A stretch of DNA of 41,845 nucleotides from a bacterium (GCA_030591965.1 JAUVAA010000007.1:1-41845); one strand, 5' to 3'; positions 20,440 to 31,186 are shown, numbered from the stretch's first letter. The notes: generated by a model from the letters alone, not told the origin. Program-made: numbers and translations.

Positions 20440-21057
20440 ATGACAATTCGACTATTTACCCACACTCTGTTACTTACATTTTGTTTATTTATAAGTACTC
20501 TTACCTGCGCAGCAACAAGTAGCTTACACGCCCCGCAATTAGTTATTGAAAATACTTCGCACGCACTGCAAGAAAAGTTAAAAAACCCTGCTTTTGCCAA
20601 AAATAAAACTGAAGTCCGCGACTTTGTGAATAAAGAAATATTTCCTCACATAGATACTGTGCGCATGTCAGCCTTAGTTTTAGGCAAGCACTGGCGTAAA
20701 GCGAGTAAAGAACAAAAAGTACAATTTATTCACGCATTTAAGAGCCTTCTAGTTAACACCTACTCTTCGACCTTCAGCGAACAATTTCAAAACTGGAGTA
20801 TTGAATACTTGCCGCTAAATATCACAGCTAATGATAAAAAAACCACTGTGAAAACAACCGTTCACCAATCGGGTAAACCTAATGCAAAAATTGATTACTC
20901 CATGACGCTGCGCAAAGGTAAGTGGTTAATCTATGATCTTAAAGTTGAAGGCATTAGCCTCATTATCAGTAACCGGGACACATTTAACCAAATGATGAAA
21001 GATAACGGCTCATTAGATGCTGTTATTGCTAAGCTAGAAGAAAAGAATAAGCTTTAA
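20440..21057 (+). CDS. mlaC: MlaC-like phospholipid-binding periplasmic protein
   Basis: MlaC-family proteins shuttle phospholipid between the outer-membrane MlaA complex and the inner-membrane MlaFEDB transporter, keeping the outer leaflet asymmetric. A Sec signal peptide covers about residues 1-25 (LLLTFCLFIS core, TCAA end). The mature part has the Ttg2D/MlaC pattern: a DFVNKEIFPHIDTVRMSALVLGKHW segment shared by the family, QFIHAFKSLLVNTYSS, then DLKVEGISLI. 205 residues is typical. No mlaF, E, D or B gene adjoins it, so it is a stand-alone copy and may be a paralogue with another partner. It diverges from hemB. Confidence 0.9.
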   Translation: MTIRLFTHTLLLTFCLFISTLTCAATSSLHAPQLVIENTSHALQEKLKNPAFAKNKTEVRDFVNKEIFPHIDTVRMSALVLGKHWRKASKEQKVQFIHAFKSLLVNTYSSTFSEQFQNWSIEYLPLNITANDKKTTVKTTVHQSGKPNAKIDYSMTLRKGKWLIYDLKVEGISLIISNRDTFNQMMKDNGSLDAVIAKLEEKNKL

Positions 21058-21098
21058 TATTATGCTGAGCACAAAATAACGCCGACAACTCTGGGACG

Positions 21099-21119
21099 CG
21101 GATCTTTGATCCGATTTTT
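21099..21119 (+). terminator. probable intrinsic terminator of mlaC
   Basis: CGGATC (21099-21104) and GATCCG (21108-21113) form a 6-bp stem with a TTT loop, followed by ATTTTT. It lies about 40 bases after the mlaC stop. It is also the first hairpin of the repeat-like element described next, so it may be a side effect of that element. Confidence 0.5.
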
Positions 21120-21182
21120 AAAATGCAGGCTAAAGGCCTGCGCCCCTTTAATAATGCAAAAGCTAGTCGCGGTCGCGCCTAC
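21099..21182. repeat. three-hairpin REP-like intergenic element
   Basis: Three GC-rich hairpins stand in a row in otherwise AT-rich spacer: CGGATC/GATCCG (21099-21113), GCAGGC/GCCTGC (21125-21141) and CGCG/CGCG (21168-21177). On the minus strand the last one reads GTAGGCGCGACCGCGAC, which recalls the GTAGGAGCG...CGCGA pattern of Pseudomonas-type REP sequences. There is only one copy in this window, so its repeat nature is inferred from form. Confidence 0.5.
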
Positions 21183-21189
21183 TCCTTAG

Positions 21190-22129
<940 letters not shown>

Positions 22130-22170
22130 TTAAAAAGATAGGTTAATTCAGTATTTCTGCGTACAAGTAA

Positions 22171-22192
22171 GCTAATTTTAAGTAAAATTAGC
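22171..22192. promoter_or_regulatory. AT-rich dyad between hemF and cmoA
   Basis: Arms GCTAATTTTA (22171-22180) and TAAAATTAGC (22183-22192) are perfectly complementary with only AG between them. It lies in the divergent hemF-cmoA spacer, 54 bases from hemF and 24 bases from cmoA. The two-base centre suits a protein operator better than an RNA hairpin. It is not a recognisable FNR, Fur or LexA site. Confidence 0.5.
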
Positions 22193-22215
22193 CTTCTATT
22201 TTTATATTTACCCAA

Positions 22216-22947
22216 ATGAACTCACAAAAAGATACTTTATACGCAAGTCCACTTGGCGATGTTGGCTGTTTTAAATTCGATAACAGCGTAGTTGATGTTT
22301 TCCCCGACATGATACAACGTTCCGTTCCAGGTTACAGTGCTATTATATCGGCCATCGGCTTGCTGGCTAGTCGCTTTGCTCAAGATGATAGCACTTGTTA
22401 TGATTTAGGTTGTTCATTGGGCGCCGCAACGCTTTCCATGCGCCATAAAATCACCGCAAAAAATTGCTCCATTATTGCTGTAGACAATTCACCTGCCATG
22501 CTGACTCGTTGCCAGAAAATCATTGATCGAGATACTGCAACCATTCCGGTCGAACTTATTTGTCGCGATATACAAGAAATGGACATCAGCAATGCCTCTA
22601 TTGTAGTGCTGAATTTCACTTTACAGTTTATACCTGTCGCTGATCGAGATGACTTTATAAAAAAAATATACGCCGGTTTAAAACCTGGCGGCTTACTCAT
22701 TTTATCAGAAAAGCTTATGTTTACTGACCCTAGACAACAAGAACTACAAACAGAAATGCATCACGCCTTTAAAAAGGCCAACGGCTATAGTGATATGGAG
22801 GTTAGTCAAAAACGTGCATCAATAGAGAATGTACTGATTCCCGAAACCTTCGCTCAACATAAAAACCGTCTACTAAACTCAGGCTTTAATAATACTGAAG
22901 TCTGGTTCCAATATTTTAATTTTGCTTCTATGATTGCTTTGAAATGA
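22216..22947 (+). CDS. cmoA: carboxy-S-adenosyl-L-methionine synthase
   Basis: CmoA converts S-adenosylmethionine and prephenate into carboxy-SAM, the donor for the cmo5U34 wobble modification of tRNA. 243 residues (E. coli 247), with a class I methyltransferase fold: [15 protein letters not shown] for SAM binding and [11 protein letters not shown] as the second motif. The N-terminal [20 protein letters not shown] is typical of the family. It is translationally coupled to cmoB by an ATGA overlap. Confidence 0.96.
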   Translation: MNSQKDTLYASPLGDVGCFKFDNSVVDVFPDMIQRSVPGYSAIISAIGLLASRFAQDDSTCYDLGCSLGAATLSMRHKITAKNCSIIAVDNSPAMLTRCQKIIDRDTATIPVELICRDIQEMDISNASIVVLNFTLQFIPVADRDDFIKKIYAGLKPGGLLILSEKLMFTDPRQQELQTEMHHAFKKANGYSDMEVSQKRASIENVLIPETFAQHKNRLLNSGFNNTEVWFQYFNFASMIALK

Positions 22948-23921
22948 TTGATTACCAACCCTTATACGACACTCTAATTGAAGCAAATGCTGAACATTGG
23001 GCAGAGATATTACCTAACCAAATTCATCAGGCACTTAACCCTGAAGCGCATGGAAATTTTTCTATGTGGAATGCCGCCGTTGAGCAACTACCTGTCCCGA
23101 AAAATCATGATGTTCAGCTAGACGACGAAGGCTTTAGCATAGGCGAAGAAGGTCAATTGCTAGAGACAGAAAGAATGCAAATGGAACAGGGTTTAAAAAA
23201 CTTGTTTCCTTGGCGCAAAGGTCCGTATGATTTATTTGGTTTACACCTTGATACAGAGTGGCGTTCAGACTGGAAGTGGGAGCGCATTAAAGATCATATT
23301 AGCCCATTAAAAAGCAGGCTTGTTTTAGATGTAGGTTGTGGCAATGGCTATCATTGCTGGAGAATCTTAGGTGCTGGCGCAAGAATGGTAGTCGGCGTTG
23401 ATCCCGTACAATTACATGTCCTACAGTTTCAAGCAATACGCCGCCTGTTTGGTACAGAAGCACCAGTCTATGTTTTACCTTTAACCTTAGAAGAAATCCC
23501 TGAAAAAACAAGTATCTTCGATACCGTGTTTTCTATGGGCGTTCTGTATCACCGTCGCTCACCGATTGACCATTTAATGGATTTACGTAATCGCTTACGC
23601 AGTGGTGGAGAGTTAGTATTAGAAACACTAGTAATTGAGGGAGAAAAAGGCGAGGTATTAGTCCCCGAAGGTCGCTATGCGCGAATGCGTAATGTTTGGT
23701 TCTTACCGAGTTGCGCAACCTTAATAAGTTGGATGACGCGCTGTGGTTTTATTGATATACGAGTTGTTGATATAAATCAAACGAGCATGGAAGAACAGCG
23801 CTCGACACCATGGATGACGTTCAATTCACTTCAAGATTTTTTAGATCCGAACAATCCAAATTTGACGATTGAAGGCCACCCTGCGCCAACACGGGCCACC
23901 ATTATTGCGACTGTAAAATAA
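22944..23921 (+). CDS. cmoB: tRNA U34 carboxymethyltransferase
   Basis: CmoB transfers the carboxymethyl group of carboxy-SAM to 5-hydroxyuridine at tRNA position 34, giving cmo5U, which widens codon reading. 325 residues, matching E. coli (323). Signature segments include [41 protein letters not shown] (SAM site) and [11 protein letters not shown]. Its ATG overlaps the cmoA stop by four bases. It converges on hemY with 34 bases between stops. Confidence 0.97.
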   Translation: MIDYQPLYDTLIEANAEHWAEILPNQIHQALNPEAHGNFSMWNAAVEQLPVPKNHDVQLDDEGFSIGEEGQLLETERMQMEQGLKNLFPWRKGPYDLFGLHLDTEWRSDWKWERIKDHISPLKSRLVLDVGCGNGYHCWRILGAGARMVVGVDPVQLHVLQFQAIRRLFGTEAPVYVLPLTLEEIPEKTSIFDTVFSMGVLYHRRSPIDHLMDLRNRLRSGGELVLETLVIEGEKGEVLVPEGRYARMRNVWFLPSCATLISWMTRCGFIDIRVVDINQTSMEEQRSTPWMTFNSLQDFLDPNNPNLTIEGHPAPTRATIIATVK

Positions 23922-23955
23922 AGACTACTTCCATTTAAGTCAGGGAGGCAATAAC

Positions 23956-25185
23956 TTAGCGTAAGGCGCTTACGCTATTTATAACTTCATTCGATGCGAG
24001 CTCTAGCCCGAGCTTAAAACATTCACTAGCTCGCTCTTGATCACCTTCTTCTAATAGATAATTACCCAATATCCTATAAGCTTCAACCGTAGGCTCAACA
24101 CCTATACTTTTAGCTAAATATTTTTTGGCTTTATCCGCAAACTCACATTTAATCGAAATTTTACCCAGCACACGCAATAGAATAGGGTCATTACCATGCT
24201 CTAGCAACCACTTCTCAGCCATTTCAAGCTGCGCCCGAAAATCAATAGATTGCACGCTACCAAATAAGGATAATAAAGTCATATCCCACTTATCATTTAA
24301 AGCTCGAACTAAATCCTTCTCAATTTTAGCACCGGCACCAGAGTCGATCATCGCAGCAAAATAAATAGCAGGAACACCTGACATAACTTGAACATAAGCA
24401 GGGATACTATTCCAAAGCTCTTGTATTTCATTTGCATTACCGGTCTCAGCGGCTTCCTTTAATAAAAGACTGAATGTCTCAACTTCCAGTAATTTAATCT
24501 CAGCTTCCATAAAAACTTTGTTTTCATGGAAAGCTGGCAATAACTTGCGAATCGCCTGCCAATCACCTAACTGTTGATAGGTTTGGTGTAACATTTGTAA
24601 AACACTAGCATGCGAAGAGTCTAAGGTATGTAATTTTGTCAGTGTCTCTAATGCCTGATCAAATTGTTTTTGTGATAAATGTAATTCAGCTCGAGTTAAA
24701 CCGACAGCCACCTCAGATCCAGGTGCATCTTTCGTTGCTCGAGTTAAATATTCATCACGTTTCTCTAGCGCCCCACGAGAATGAGCCGCGCGTGCTGCCG
24801 TTAAATAATGAATTAAAGGAGCGCCACTATTTGAGGCATGCCTAATGAGCGTTTTTTCTGCACGCTCCCAATTACCTTCTGCCGAATCAACTAATCCAGA
24901 GATCAAAGCATCTTGCGAACGATTGAATTTAACCGATTTACCACGCATTCTGATCTTACCAGGAAGCCGTATCAACCAACCTAACCACCTAAAAAAGACA
25001 TAAAAAACAAAAAAACCAATAATTAAAGCCACCGCAAAAACGACTAAAGATGTCTCTAAGGCCCAGTGTCCAACACCAATTAATACATAGCCAGGGTCAT
25101 CGTACTGAGCTAACCATTCATGAACAAGAAAGGCAAACACTAGCGCGGATACCAACGCCCCTAGAAAAAACAATATATTCTTCAC
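23956..25185 (-). CDS. hemY: HemY-type membrane TPR protein
   Basis: The proteobacterial HemY of hemCDXY operons, not the protoporphyrinogen oxidase of the same name. 409 residues with two N-terminal membrane helices (about 1-20 and 40-65), then an inward-facing set of TPR-like helical repeats (AEKTLIRHASNSGAP, ETLTKLHTLDSSHA, AYRILGNYLLEEGDQERA). Its biochemical role is not settled; an assembly or scaffolding role in haem synthesis has been proposed. The start is GTG preceded by AGAGG. It is 18 bases after hemX and last in its operon. Confidence 0.88.
   Translation of the reverse strand: MKNILFFLGALVSALVFAFLVHEWLAQYDDPGYVLIGVGHWALETSLVVFAVALIIGFFVFYVFFRWLGWLIRLPGKIRMRGKSVKFNRSQDALISGLVDSAEGNWERAEKTLIRHASNSGAPLIHYLTAARAAHSRGALEKRDEYLTRATKDAPGSEVAVGLTRAELHLSQKQFDQALETLTKLHTLDSSHASVLQMLHQTYQQLGDWQAIRKLLPAFHENKVFMEAEIKLLEVETFSLLLKEAAETGNANEIQELWNSIPAYVQVMSGVPAIYFAAMIDSGAGAKIEKDLVRALNDKWDMTLLSLFGSVQSIDFRAQLEMAEKWLLEHGNDPILLRVLGKISIKCEFADKAKKYLAKSIGVEPTVEAYRILGNYLLEEGDQERASECFKLGLELASNEVINSVSALR
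23957..23977. other. 9-bp stem-loop at the hemY stop codon
   Basis: Arms TAGCGTAAG (23957-23965) and CTTACGCTA (23969-23977) with a GCG loop. It overlaps the last hemY codons and stop and lies 35 bases after the cmoB stop. On the plus strand TTTATAA follows, a weak U-tract, so it may end cmoB transcripts. Minus-strand use is less likely. Confidence 0.5.
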
Positions 25186-25203
25186 TTAGCCAACCTCTTA
25201 TTA

Positions 25204-26373
25204 TTATTCAGCTTGTGCATCAGGCTCTTGTAATGCTTTGTCTGTTTCTAATCTTAATTTAGCGATATTTCTCAGCATTTTAAGTGACTGACTGATGTCT
25301 GGAAAATTGCTACGAATCTGGATAGATTTTAATCGTTCCAATTCAAGTACAAATTGCTTATAAGTTTCATTCTTTGTAAAATTATTCTGTAGCCATTGTA
25401 GAACATCTTTAATGCTCGCTTGATATAACTCATCGTCCTGCTGCACTAAAGCTAACTTAACCATCACAAGCTTAGTGCTAAGTTGTTCAGCAATAAAGGC
25501 TTTCTGTTCAGGCGTAATAACCGAAGTCACTGGACTATCTAAGCGCCTAATGGTAACAATCCCTTCGATAGCAATCAAAGCATTATCAAGCTTAGCATTA
25601 ATATCATTTTCAGCTAAAGGCTCAGCTTTAGAGGCGCTGTCACCCGAAGATAGTCCTTTTCCCGCGTAAGGAAGAAACACTTTTAACTTAGCAACATCTT
25701 CTTCTAACATTTCTAAAGTTGAATAAATGCCCACAACGTCAGCCAACTTGACCTTTTTGACAGCCGAAATTTCTTTAGTAATCTGCCCGCGCACTTTAAA
25801 AGCTGCTGTATCACCACTTTCACGCAAACGCTGGTCTGCAGCCTTTAATGCCTCAATCGTTGTGTCTACATCTCCCATCAAATGTAAACGACGATTAGCA
25901 ACACTTAACAAATATTCTGCATCAGCAACCAACCAGTCACCACGCGTTTTACCCAATTGTCTTTGGATACGTAATATAGATTCATTAATACGTCCAGATG
26001 TATTATCTAAACGCTCAGTATGTAGAGCACCAAGTTCATTCAACTTAGCTTCAAAATTAGACTCTTTACTACCCACTTCAGAGTTTAAACTAGACAGTTG
26101 ATTTTGAATAGCGACTAACTGGCTTTGATACCCTGAAATCTGCTTAGTCAACTCAATCATTTGCTGACTATCTTTACTAAGTACGCCACCCAAATCTTGC
26201 TGTTTATCACGCAACTGCTGTAATAAAAGGTAACCAGCCCCAGCAAGGCCAATGACAATTAATAAAATGACTACACCAAACCAAGCACCATTCCTAGATT
26301 TTTTAACCTCAGGATTTAGCGGTGCTTCTAGCTGATTTATATTTTCAGTTACTTCCGCCACAGTTTTCCCCAT
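25204..26373 (-). CDS. hemX: HemX-type membrane protein
   Basis: 389 residues of the proteobacterial HemX family (often labelled uroporphyrin-III C-methyltransferase-like, although no methyltransferase motif is visible). A short cytoplasmic N-terminus is followed by one membrane helix (about 32-52) and a predicted coiled coil (about 55-125; LVAIQNQLSSLNSEV). The family core is GDWLVADAEYLLSVANRRL. Most of the protein should be periplasmic. Its role in haem synthesis is unclear. The start overlaps hemD by 29 bases; hemY follows after 18 bases. Confidence 0.88.
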   Translation of the reverse strand: MGKTVAEVTENINQLEAPLNPEVKKSRNGAWFGVVILLIVIGLAGAGYLLLQQLRDKQQDLGGVLSKDSQQMIELTKQISGYQSQLVAIQNQLSSLNSEVGSKESNFEAKLNELGALHTERLDNTSGRINESILRIQRQLGKTRGDWLVADAEYLLSVANRRLHLMGDVDTTIEALKAADQRLRESGDTAAFKVRGQITKEISAVKKVKLADVVGIYSTLEMLEEDVAKLKVFLPYAGKGLSSGDSASKAEPLAENDINAKLDNALIAIEGIVTIRRLDSPVTSVITPEQKAFIAEQLSTKLVMVKLALVQQDDELYQASIKDVLQWLQNNFTKNETYKQFVLELERLKSIQIRSNFPDISQSLKMLRNIAKLRLETDKALQEPDAQAE

Positions 26374-27115
26374 TATTTAATGCATTTATCATTGCCGCAT
26401 CAGTAGTTTCATTGGCAATGAAAATTTTCGTAAAACCAATATCTTTGGCCACAGCATAAACTCGCCGACTAATTACAACTAATGGAATTAGCAACAAGCT
26501 ATTTTTTTTCTTAACCTCAGCAGCAATCTGCATAAGATTTTGCAAAGCTTCAGCACTATAAATGACGATAGCGTCCAAATTACCAGCATCTAGAGCCAAA
26601 TTAACGACTTCACTAGCATAAGAGACCGGTTCTCTAGTATAAACTTCCATATAGTCAACAGAAGCCCCTCTTGCTTGCAAAGTACTTGCTAATAATTCAC
26701 GCCCGCCTGCCCCGCGAATAATTAAGCAAGACTGACCACTTAAATCTTGCAACTCTGGAATCGCCAGTATGCCTTCAGAATTAAACTCTAAATCAGGTAA
26801 CAGTATATTAGTAACACCATACTCAATTAATTGATTATATGTAGCTAATCCTACAGCAATGCACTTTACTTGTTTTAAGCGCTCAAAATCGTAATTTAAT
26901 ATTTCATATGCAAAATTAACTGCATTAACACTAATGAAAAATACATATTTATATTGTTCAATATGCTGTAAGTGCAAAGAATCCTTTTCAGATAAAGCCT
27001 TACGTTGAATCTCAATAACAGGAAATTTGATAGCCTGCCAACCCTGCTGCTCTATGAAGCTACATAAATTAGCACTTTGATTATAAGGTCGAGTGACTAA
27101 TATACGTTTACCCAT
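26345..27115 (-). CDS. hemD: uroporphyrinogen-III synthase
   Basis: HemD closes hydroxymethylbilane into uroporphyrinogen III while inverting ring D. The family is poorly conserved; identification rests on the N-terminal ILVTRP, the segment AVGLATYNQLIEYG, GAGGRELLASTLQARGA with VYTRE shortly after, and the place between hemC and hemX. 256 residues (E. coli 246). The ATG of MGKRILVTRP is preferred to a TTG three codons earlier; neither has a strong ribosome binding site. 31 bases separate it from hemC. Confidence 0.92.
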   Translation of the reverse strand: MGKRILVTRPYNQSANLCSFIEQQGWQAIKFPVIEIQRKALSEKDSLHLQHIEQYKYVFFISVNAVNFAYEILNYDFERLKQVKCIAVGLATYNQLIEYGVTNILLPDLEFNSEGILAIPELQDLSGQSCLIIRGAGGRELLASTLQARGASVDYMEVYTREPVSYASEVVNLALDAGNLDAIVIYSAEALQNLMQIAAEVKKKNSLLLIPLVVISRRVYAVAKDIGFTKIFIANETTDAAMINALNNGENCGGSN

Positions 27116-27146
27116 TGGCGACAACTAGCATAAAGCACTGAGGGCA

Positions 27147-28073
27147 TTAAGCATACAACTCGCTTAAGATATCACCCGCACCACTTGCAAGTAATTCCTC
27201 AGCCACTGCCCGGCCAATAGCTTCAGCTTCAGATGCAGGGCCAGTTTTCTCAGATCTATAAATAAGAGTTCCGTCTGGCTTGCCCACCAAACCACGCATA
27301 AACAACTGATCACCCTTCAATTCAGCAAAACCGGCAATAGGCACCTGACATCCGCCATTTAAACGATTATTCATAGCACGCTCAGCGCCGACTGTAATAC
27401 AACTATCTGCATCTTGTAAAACCGCAAGTAATTGGTTTAATTCAACATCGTCTACACGGCACTCTATACCAACAGCACCTTGTCCAACAGCAGGCAAACT
27501 AACAGTAGTATCAAGTTTTTGTGTAATCCTATCAGTAAAACCTAAACGCATCAATCCAGCCGCCGCTAGAATAATTGCATCAAATTCACCAGCATCAAGC
27601 TTTGCTAAACGCGTATTGACATTGCCCCGTAAAGATAAAATTTGTGCATCCGGAAAGCGTACTGATACTTGGCATTGCCTACGCAAACTAGAAGTACCTA
27701 TCCTTGCATTAGCAGGCAAATCCTCCATACAACTGTATTTATTAGATACAAAGGCATCACAAGGATCTTCGCGCGGCAAAATAACCGCCAAGTGTAACCC
27801 CTCTGGAAATTCCATCGGCACATCCTTCATAGAATGAACAGCAATATCGGCAGTCCCTTCAAGCATACCCTGCTCTAACTCTTTAACAAAAAGGCCTTTA
27901 CCGCCAATCTTTGCTAATGGCGCATCTAAAATTTTATCGCCTTTAGTTAGCATTTTTACTAATTCAGTTTGAATACCGGGATACGCTTGTTTTAGTCTAG
28001 TTGCAACGTATTCAGCTTGCCATAAAGCTAAAGCACTTTGTCGAGTTGCAATTTTAATAATTCGCTGTGTCAC
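27147..28073 (-). CDS. hemC: hydroxymethylbilane synthase (porphobilinogen deaminase)
   Basis: HemC links four porphobilinogens into hydroxymethylbilane on a covalently held dipyrromethane cofactor. With the GTG start used here (308 residues) the cofactor cysteine in NGGCQVPIA is C242 and the catalytic aspartate in HSMKDVP is D84, exactly the E. coli numbering. This supports GTG over a TTG four codons upstream. [17 protein letters not shown] is the canonical N-terminus. First gene of hemCDXY. The 250 bases upstream are AT-rich; I found no confident promoter. Confidence 0.97.
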   Translation of the reverse strand: MTQRIIKIATRQSALALWQAEYVATRLKQAYPGIQTELVKMLTKGDKILDAPLAKIGGKGLFVKELEQGMLEGTADIAVHSMKDVPMEFPEGLHLAVILPREDPCDAFVSNKYSCMEDLPANARIGTSSLRRQCQVSVRFPDAQILSLRGNVNTRLAKLDAGEFDAIILAAAGLMRLGFTDRITQKLDTTVSLPAVGQGAVGIECRVDDVELNQLLAVLQDADSCITVGAERAMNNRLNGGCQVPIAGFAELKGDQLFMRGLVGKPDGTLIYRSEKTGPASEAEAIGRAVAEELLASGAGDILSELYA

Positions 28074-28273
28074 TACATTACCCAAATAAAATTTGTCGAA
28101 GCTATATTGTACCTTTTTTATGCATCTAAACGGCCAAATTTATCTGATTTTATATACAAAATAAACCCTAAAAGCAGCTTAAAAATCCACAGCCAGTAAG
28201 AAATCAATAAAACACAGACATATTAATAGAAAATCAGCATAAGCCTACAAAAAGAGCAAAATACAACAGGCAC

Positions 28274-28301
28274 AAAAAAACCAGCCGAAGCTGGTTTTTT
28301 T
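28274..28301 (-). terminator. strong terminator of the ribosomal operon
   Basis: A perfect 12-bp stem: A7-CCAGC (28274-28285) and GCTGG-T7 (28290-28301). On the minus strand the loop is TTCG closed by C-G, the extra-stable UUCG tetraloop, followed by the T run. It lies 22 bases after the rplQ stop and should end the whole S10-spc-alpha transcript. The symmetry also allows plus-strand use. The rest of 28086-28323 holds AT-rich sequence with nothing else I recognise. Confidence 0.93.
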
Positions 28302-28323
28302 GAACTTTAAAACCTAAAGAATA

Positions 28324-28704
28324 TTAATCTTCAGTTACATCCAATTCAGGACGACCAACCAATTCAACATATGCCATAGGTGCTTTATCACCAGTACGGA
28401 ATCCGCACTTCATGATACGTAAATAACCACCCGGACGGGCTTGATAACGAGGACCAAGCTCATTGAATAATTTAGTAACAATATCACGATCTCTCAATTT
28501 AGCAAAAGCTAAACGACGATTAGCAACAGAATCGTTTTTAGATAAAGTAATAAGTGGCTCAGCAATTGAACGTAATTCTTTTGCTTTAGGTAAAGTAGTT
28601 CTAATTAATTCTTCTTTAAATAAAGAAGTAGTCATATTACTAAACATAGCTTTTCTATGACTGCTATTTCTATTTAATTGTCTACCAGACTTACGATGTC
28701 TCAT
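28324..28704 (-). CDS. rplQ: 50S ribosomal protein L17
   Basis: L17 lies at the base of the 50S subunit near the tunnel exit. 126 residues (E. coli 127). It begins [20 protein letters not shown], the family signature, and ends with YVELVGR and a short acidic tail. Last gene of the alpha operon, 18 bases after rpoA and just before the terminator. Confidence 0.98.
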   Translation of the reverse strand: MRHRKSGRQLNRNSSHRKAMFSNMTTSLFKEELIRTTLPKAKELRSIAEPLITLSKNDSVANRRLAFAKLRDRDIVTKLFNELGPRYQARPGGYLRIMKCGFRTGDKAPMAYVELVGRPELDVTED

Positions 28705-28722
28705 ACAAATAAACCTTTTATT

Positions 28723-29730
28723 TTATAAAATCGCTTGAGATTGCTCAGCTAAATTTTCAGGTGGCCAATTCTCTAGACGCATTCCCAAAGAAAGTCCCTT
28801 CAGAGCTAACACATCCTTTATCTCAGTTAACGACTTTCTACCTAGATTAGGTGTTTTCAACAATTCAAACTCAGTTCGTTGAATAAGATCACCAATGTAA
28901 TATATATTTTCTGCTTTAAGGCAGTTAGCCGATCGAACTGTAAGCTCCAAATCATCTACAGGACGCAGAAGCGTTGGATCAATATGCTCAACTTGCTCTA
29001 CAATAACCTCATCAACTTGATCATTCACTTTTTCAAAGTCAACAAACACTGATAATTGATCATGTAAGATTGTTGCAGCTAACTTAATAGTGGCCTCAGG
29101 ATCAACAGTACCATTAGTTTCTAATTCAATAATAAGTTTATCGAGATTAGTACGCTGCTCAACACGAGTTGACTCTACTTTATAAGCGACCTTATCAATA
29201 GGCGTATAAGAAGCATCAACTTGCAAAGCTCCAACAACACCAACACCTAATCCTTCAGTACGAGTATTTGAAGGCTCATAGCCTCTACCGCGCTGAATAT
29301 TAATCTTCATAGACAAGGCGCCTTCTTCAGTTAAATTCGCAATAACTAAATCAGGATTAATAATTTCAACATCATGAGGCAACTGAATGTCAGCTGCAGT
29401 AACAGGGCCTGCGCCGCTCTTACTTAAACTTAGCGTAACTTCATTCGCTGAATGCAGAACAACAGCAAGTTGCCTTAAGTTCAATAAGATATCAATAACA
29501 TCCTCTTGAACACCATCAATAACAGAATATTCATGTTCCGCGTTATCAATTTCAGCACTGACAACAGCACAACCAGGAACAGAAGATAACAAAACCCTTC
29601 TTAATGCATTCCCGAGAGAATGCCCGAAACCACGTTCTAATGGCTCAATAACTATTCTTGAATGATTGAGTGACTTACTAACAACCTCAACAAGTTGAGG
29701 TCTTAATAAACCAGTAACAGCACTATGCAT
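28723..29730 (-). CDS. rpoA: RNA polymerase alpha subunit
   Basis: The alpha dimer seeds RNA polymerase assembly, and its C-terminal domain reads UP elements and activators. 335 residues (E. coli 329). The N-terminal assembly domain holds [22 protein letters not shown]. After a linker, the C-terminal domain (about 250-320) shows [14 protein letters not shown], which includes the DNA-contacting Arg, and [13 protein letters not shown]. Placed between rpsD and rplQ, as is usual. Confidence 0.99.
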   Translation of the reverse strand: MHSAVTGLLRPQLVEVVSKSLNHSRIVIEPLERGFGHSLGNALRRVLLSSVPGCAVVSAEIDNAEHEYSVIDGVQEDVIDILLNLRQLAVVLHSANEVTLSLSKSGAGPVTAADIQLPHDVEIINPDLVIANLTEEGALSMKINIQRGRGYEPSNTRTEGLGVGVVGALQVDASYTPIDKVAYKVESTRVEQRTNLDKLIIELETNGTVDPEATIKLAATILHDQLSVFVDFEKVNDQVDEVIVEQVEHIDPTLLRPVDDLELTVRSANCLKAENIYYIGDLIQRTEFELLKTPNLGRKSLTEIKDVLALKGLSLGMRLENWPPENLAEQSQAIL

Positions 29731-29747
29731 TTAAAACCCCAACAATA

Positions 29748-30368
29748 TTATTTAGAATATAACTCAACAACTAACTGCTCATTAATATCAGAACCCAGAT
29801 CAGCACGATCAGGTAAAGAATTAAAAGATCCAGTAAAATCCTTAGGATTTACTTCTAGCCATGCAGGGAAACCATACTGATCAGCAACTGTAAGCGAATC
29901 AATAATACGAACTTGCTTCTTAGATTTCTCTCTTATAGAAATCTTATCACCAACATTCACCTGTGCAGAAGGGATATTCAAAATTCCATCGTTTACTAAA
30001 ATGGATTTATGACTAACAAGCTGCCTTGCTTCCGCTCTTGTAGCTGCGAAGCCCATTCTATAAACAACATTATCCAATCGAGACTCTAAAAGGTTTAACA
30101 GATTTAAACCTGTCGCTCCTTTTTGTAATTCAGCTGCTTTATAATAATTTCTAAATTGCTTTTCAAGCACACCGTAGATACGTCTAATACGCTGCTTAGC
30201 TCTAAGCTGTGAAGCATAGTTAGAGTCACGAGATCTCTTAGTTCCGTGCTGACCAGGGCGCTGATCTAGTTTACATTTACCTTCTAGGGACTTTCCTCTG
30301 CTTTTCAGAAAAAGATCAGTACCTTCACGACGGCTTAACTTACAAGTTGGTCCTAAATATCTTGCCAT
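29748..30368 (-). CDS. rpsD: 30S ribosomal protein S4
   Basis: S4 nucleates 16S rRNA folding at the 5' domain, helps unwind mRNA at the entry tunnel and, in E. coli, represses the alpha operon. 206 residues, identical in length to E. coli. The S4 RNA-binding domain includes [15 protein letters not shown] and [19 protein letters not shown]. It has no N-terminal zinc knuckle (only one Cys, near residue 9), the zinc-free form. 13 bases after rpsK. Confidence 0.99.
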   Translation of the reverse strand: MARYLGPTCKLSRREGTDLFLKSRGKSLEGKCKLDQRPGQHGTKRSRDSNYASQLRAKQRIRRIYGVLEKQFRNYYKAAELQKGATGLNLLNLLESRLDNVVYRMGFAATRAEARQLVSHKSILVNDGILNIPSAQVNVGDKISIREKSKKQVRIIDSLTVADQYGFPAWLEVNPKDFTGSFNSLPDRADLGSDINEQLVVELYSK

Positions 30369-30381
30369 TTTATACTCCTAT

Positions 30382-30771
30382 CTATACCCTACGTTTCTTA
30401 GGCGGACGACAACCATTATGGGGGATAGGCGTAACATCAACGATATTGCCAATTTTGAACCCTAGGTTATTAAATGATCTTACTGCAGACTCACGACCAG
30501 GACCAGGTCCTTTAATCATAACATCTAAGTTTTTCATTCCGTATTCTTGAGCCACTTTACCAGCACGTTCTGCGGCTACTTGAGCTGCAAAAGGCGTACT
30601 TTTTCTAGAGCCTCTAAAACCAGAACCGCCAGAAGTAGCCCAAGATAGAGCATTTCCTTTTCGATCAGTAATTGTTACTATTGTATTGTTAAAAGTTGCA
30701 TGGATATGCGCTATCCCGTCTGCAACTTCCTTTTTTATTTTTTTCTTTGTAGTACGATTTGAACTAGCCAT
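30382..30771 (-). CDS. rpsK: 30S ribosomal protein S11
   Basis: S11 forms part of the platform around the E-site mRNA path. 129 residues, the E. coli length. [17 protein letters not shown] and the basic end [13 protein letters not shown] are diagnostic. The conserved Asn-Gly in the tail is the site that becomes isoaspartate in E. coli S11. 18 bases after rpsM. Confidence 0.99.
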   Translation of the reverse strand: MASSNRTTKKKIKKEVADGIAHIHATFNNTIVTITDRKGNALSWATSGGSGFRGSRKSTPFAAQVAAERAGKVAQEYGMKNLDVMIKGPGPGRESAVRSFNNLGFKIGNIVDVTPIPHNGCRPPKKRRV

Positions 30772-30789
30772 TTTTATTAACTCTACTTA

Positions 30790-31146
30790 TTATTTTCTAA
30801 TAGGTTTACGAGGTCCTTTTCTAGTACGAGCATTTGTTCTCGTTCTCTGACCGCGCAATGGTAGTCCACGTCTATGGCGAATACCACGATAGCATCCAAG
30901 GTCCATTAAACGCTTTATGTTCATTGACACTTCGCGTCGTAGATCACCTTCAACAACAATCTTTCCAATTGCTTCACGAATAGCTTCTAACTGCTCTTCA
31001 TTCAACTCTTTAATTTTAATTGTCCGTTCTATACCAACTTCTTTACAGATATTAATTGCAGTTGGTTTACCTATACCATAAACTGCAGTTAAAGCGATCT
31101 CTGCATGTTTATGATCTGGTACATTAATTCCGGCAATTCGTGCCAT
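30790..31146 (-). CDS. rpsM: 30S ribosomal protein S13
   Basis: S13 sits at the top of the 30S head, bridges to L5 and touches P-site tRNA through its basic tail. 118 residues, the E. coli length. [26 protein letters not shown] and [20 protein letters not shown] segments identify it. GGGGAG lies 9 bases before the ATG. First gene after the predicted internal promoter, so it heads the alpha operon. Confidence 0.99.
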   Translation of the reverse strand: MARIAGINVPDHKHAEIALTAVYGIGKPTAINICKEVGIERTIKIKELNEEQLEAIREAIGKIVVEGDLRREVSMNIKRLMDLGCYRGIRHRRGLPLRGQRTRTNARTRKGPRKPIRK

Positions 31147-31186
31147 CTAGTTACTCCCCATACGTTACTCGAAAGTTAAGCTGCCA

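Noticed and set aside
28074-28085. TTG start for hemC
   Set aside because: No ribosome binding site, and the GTG start gives E. coli numbering for both D84 and C242.
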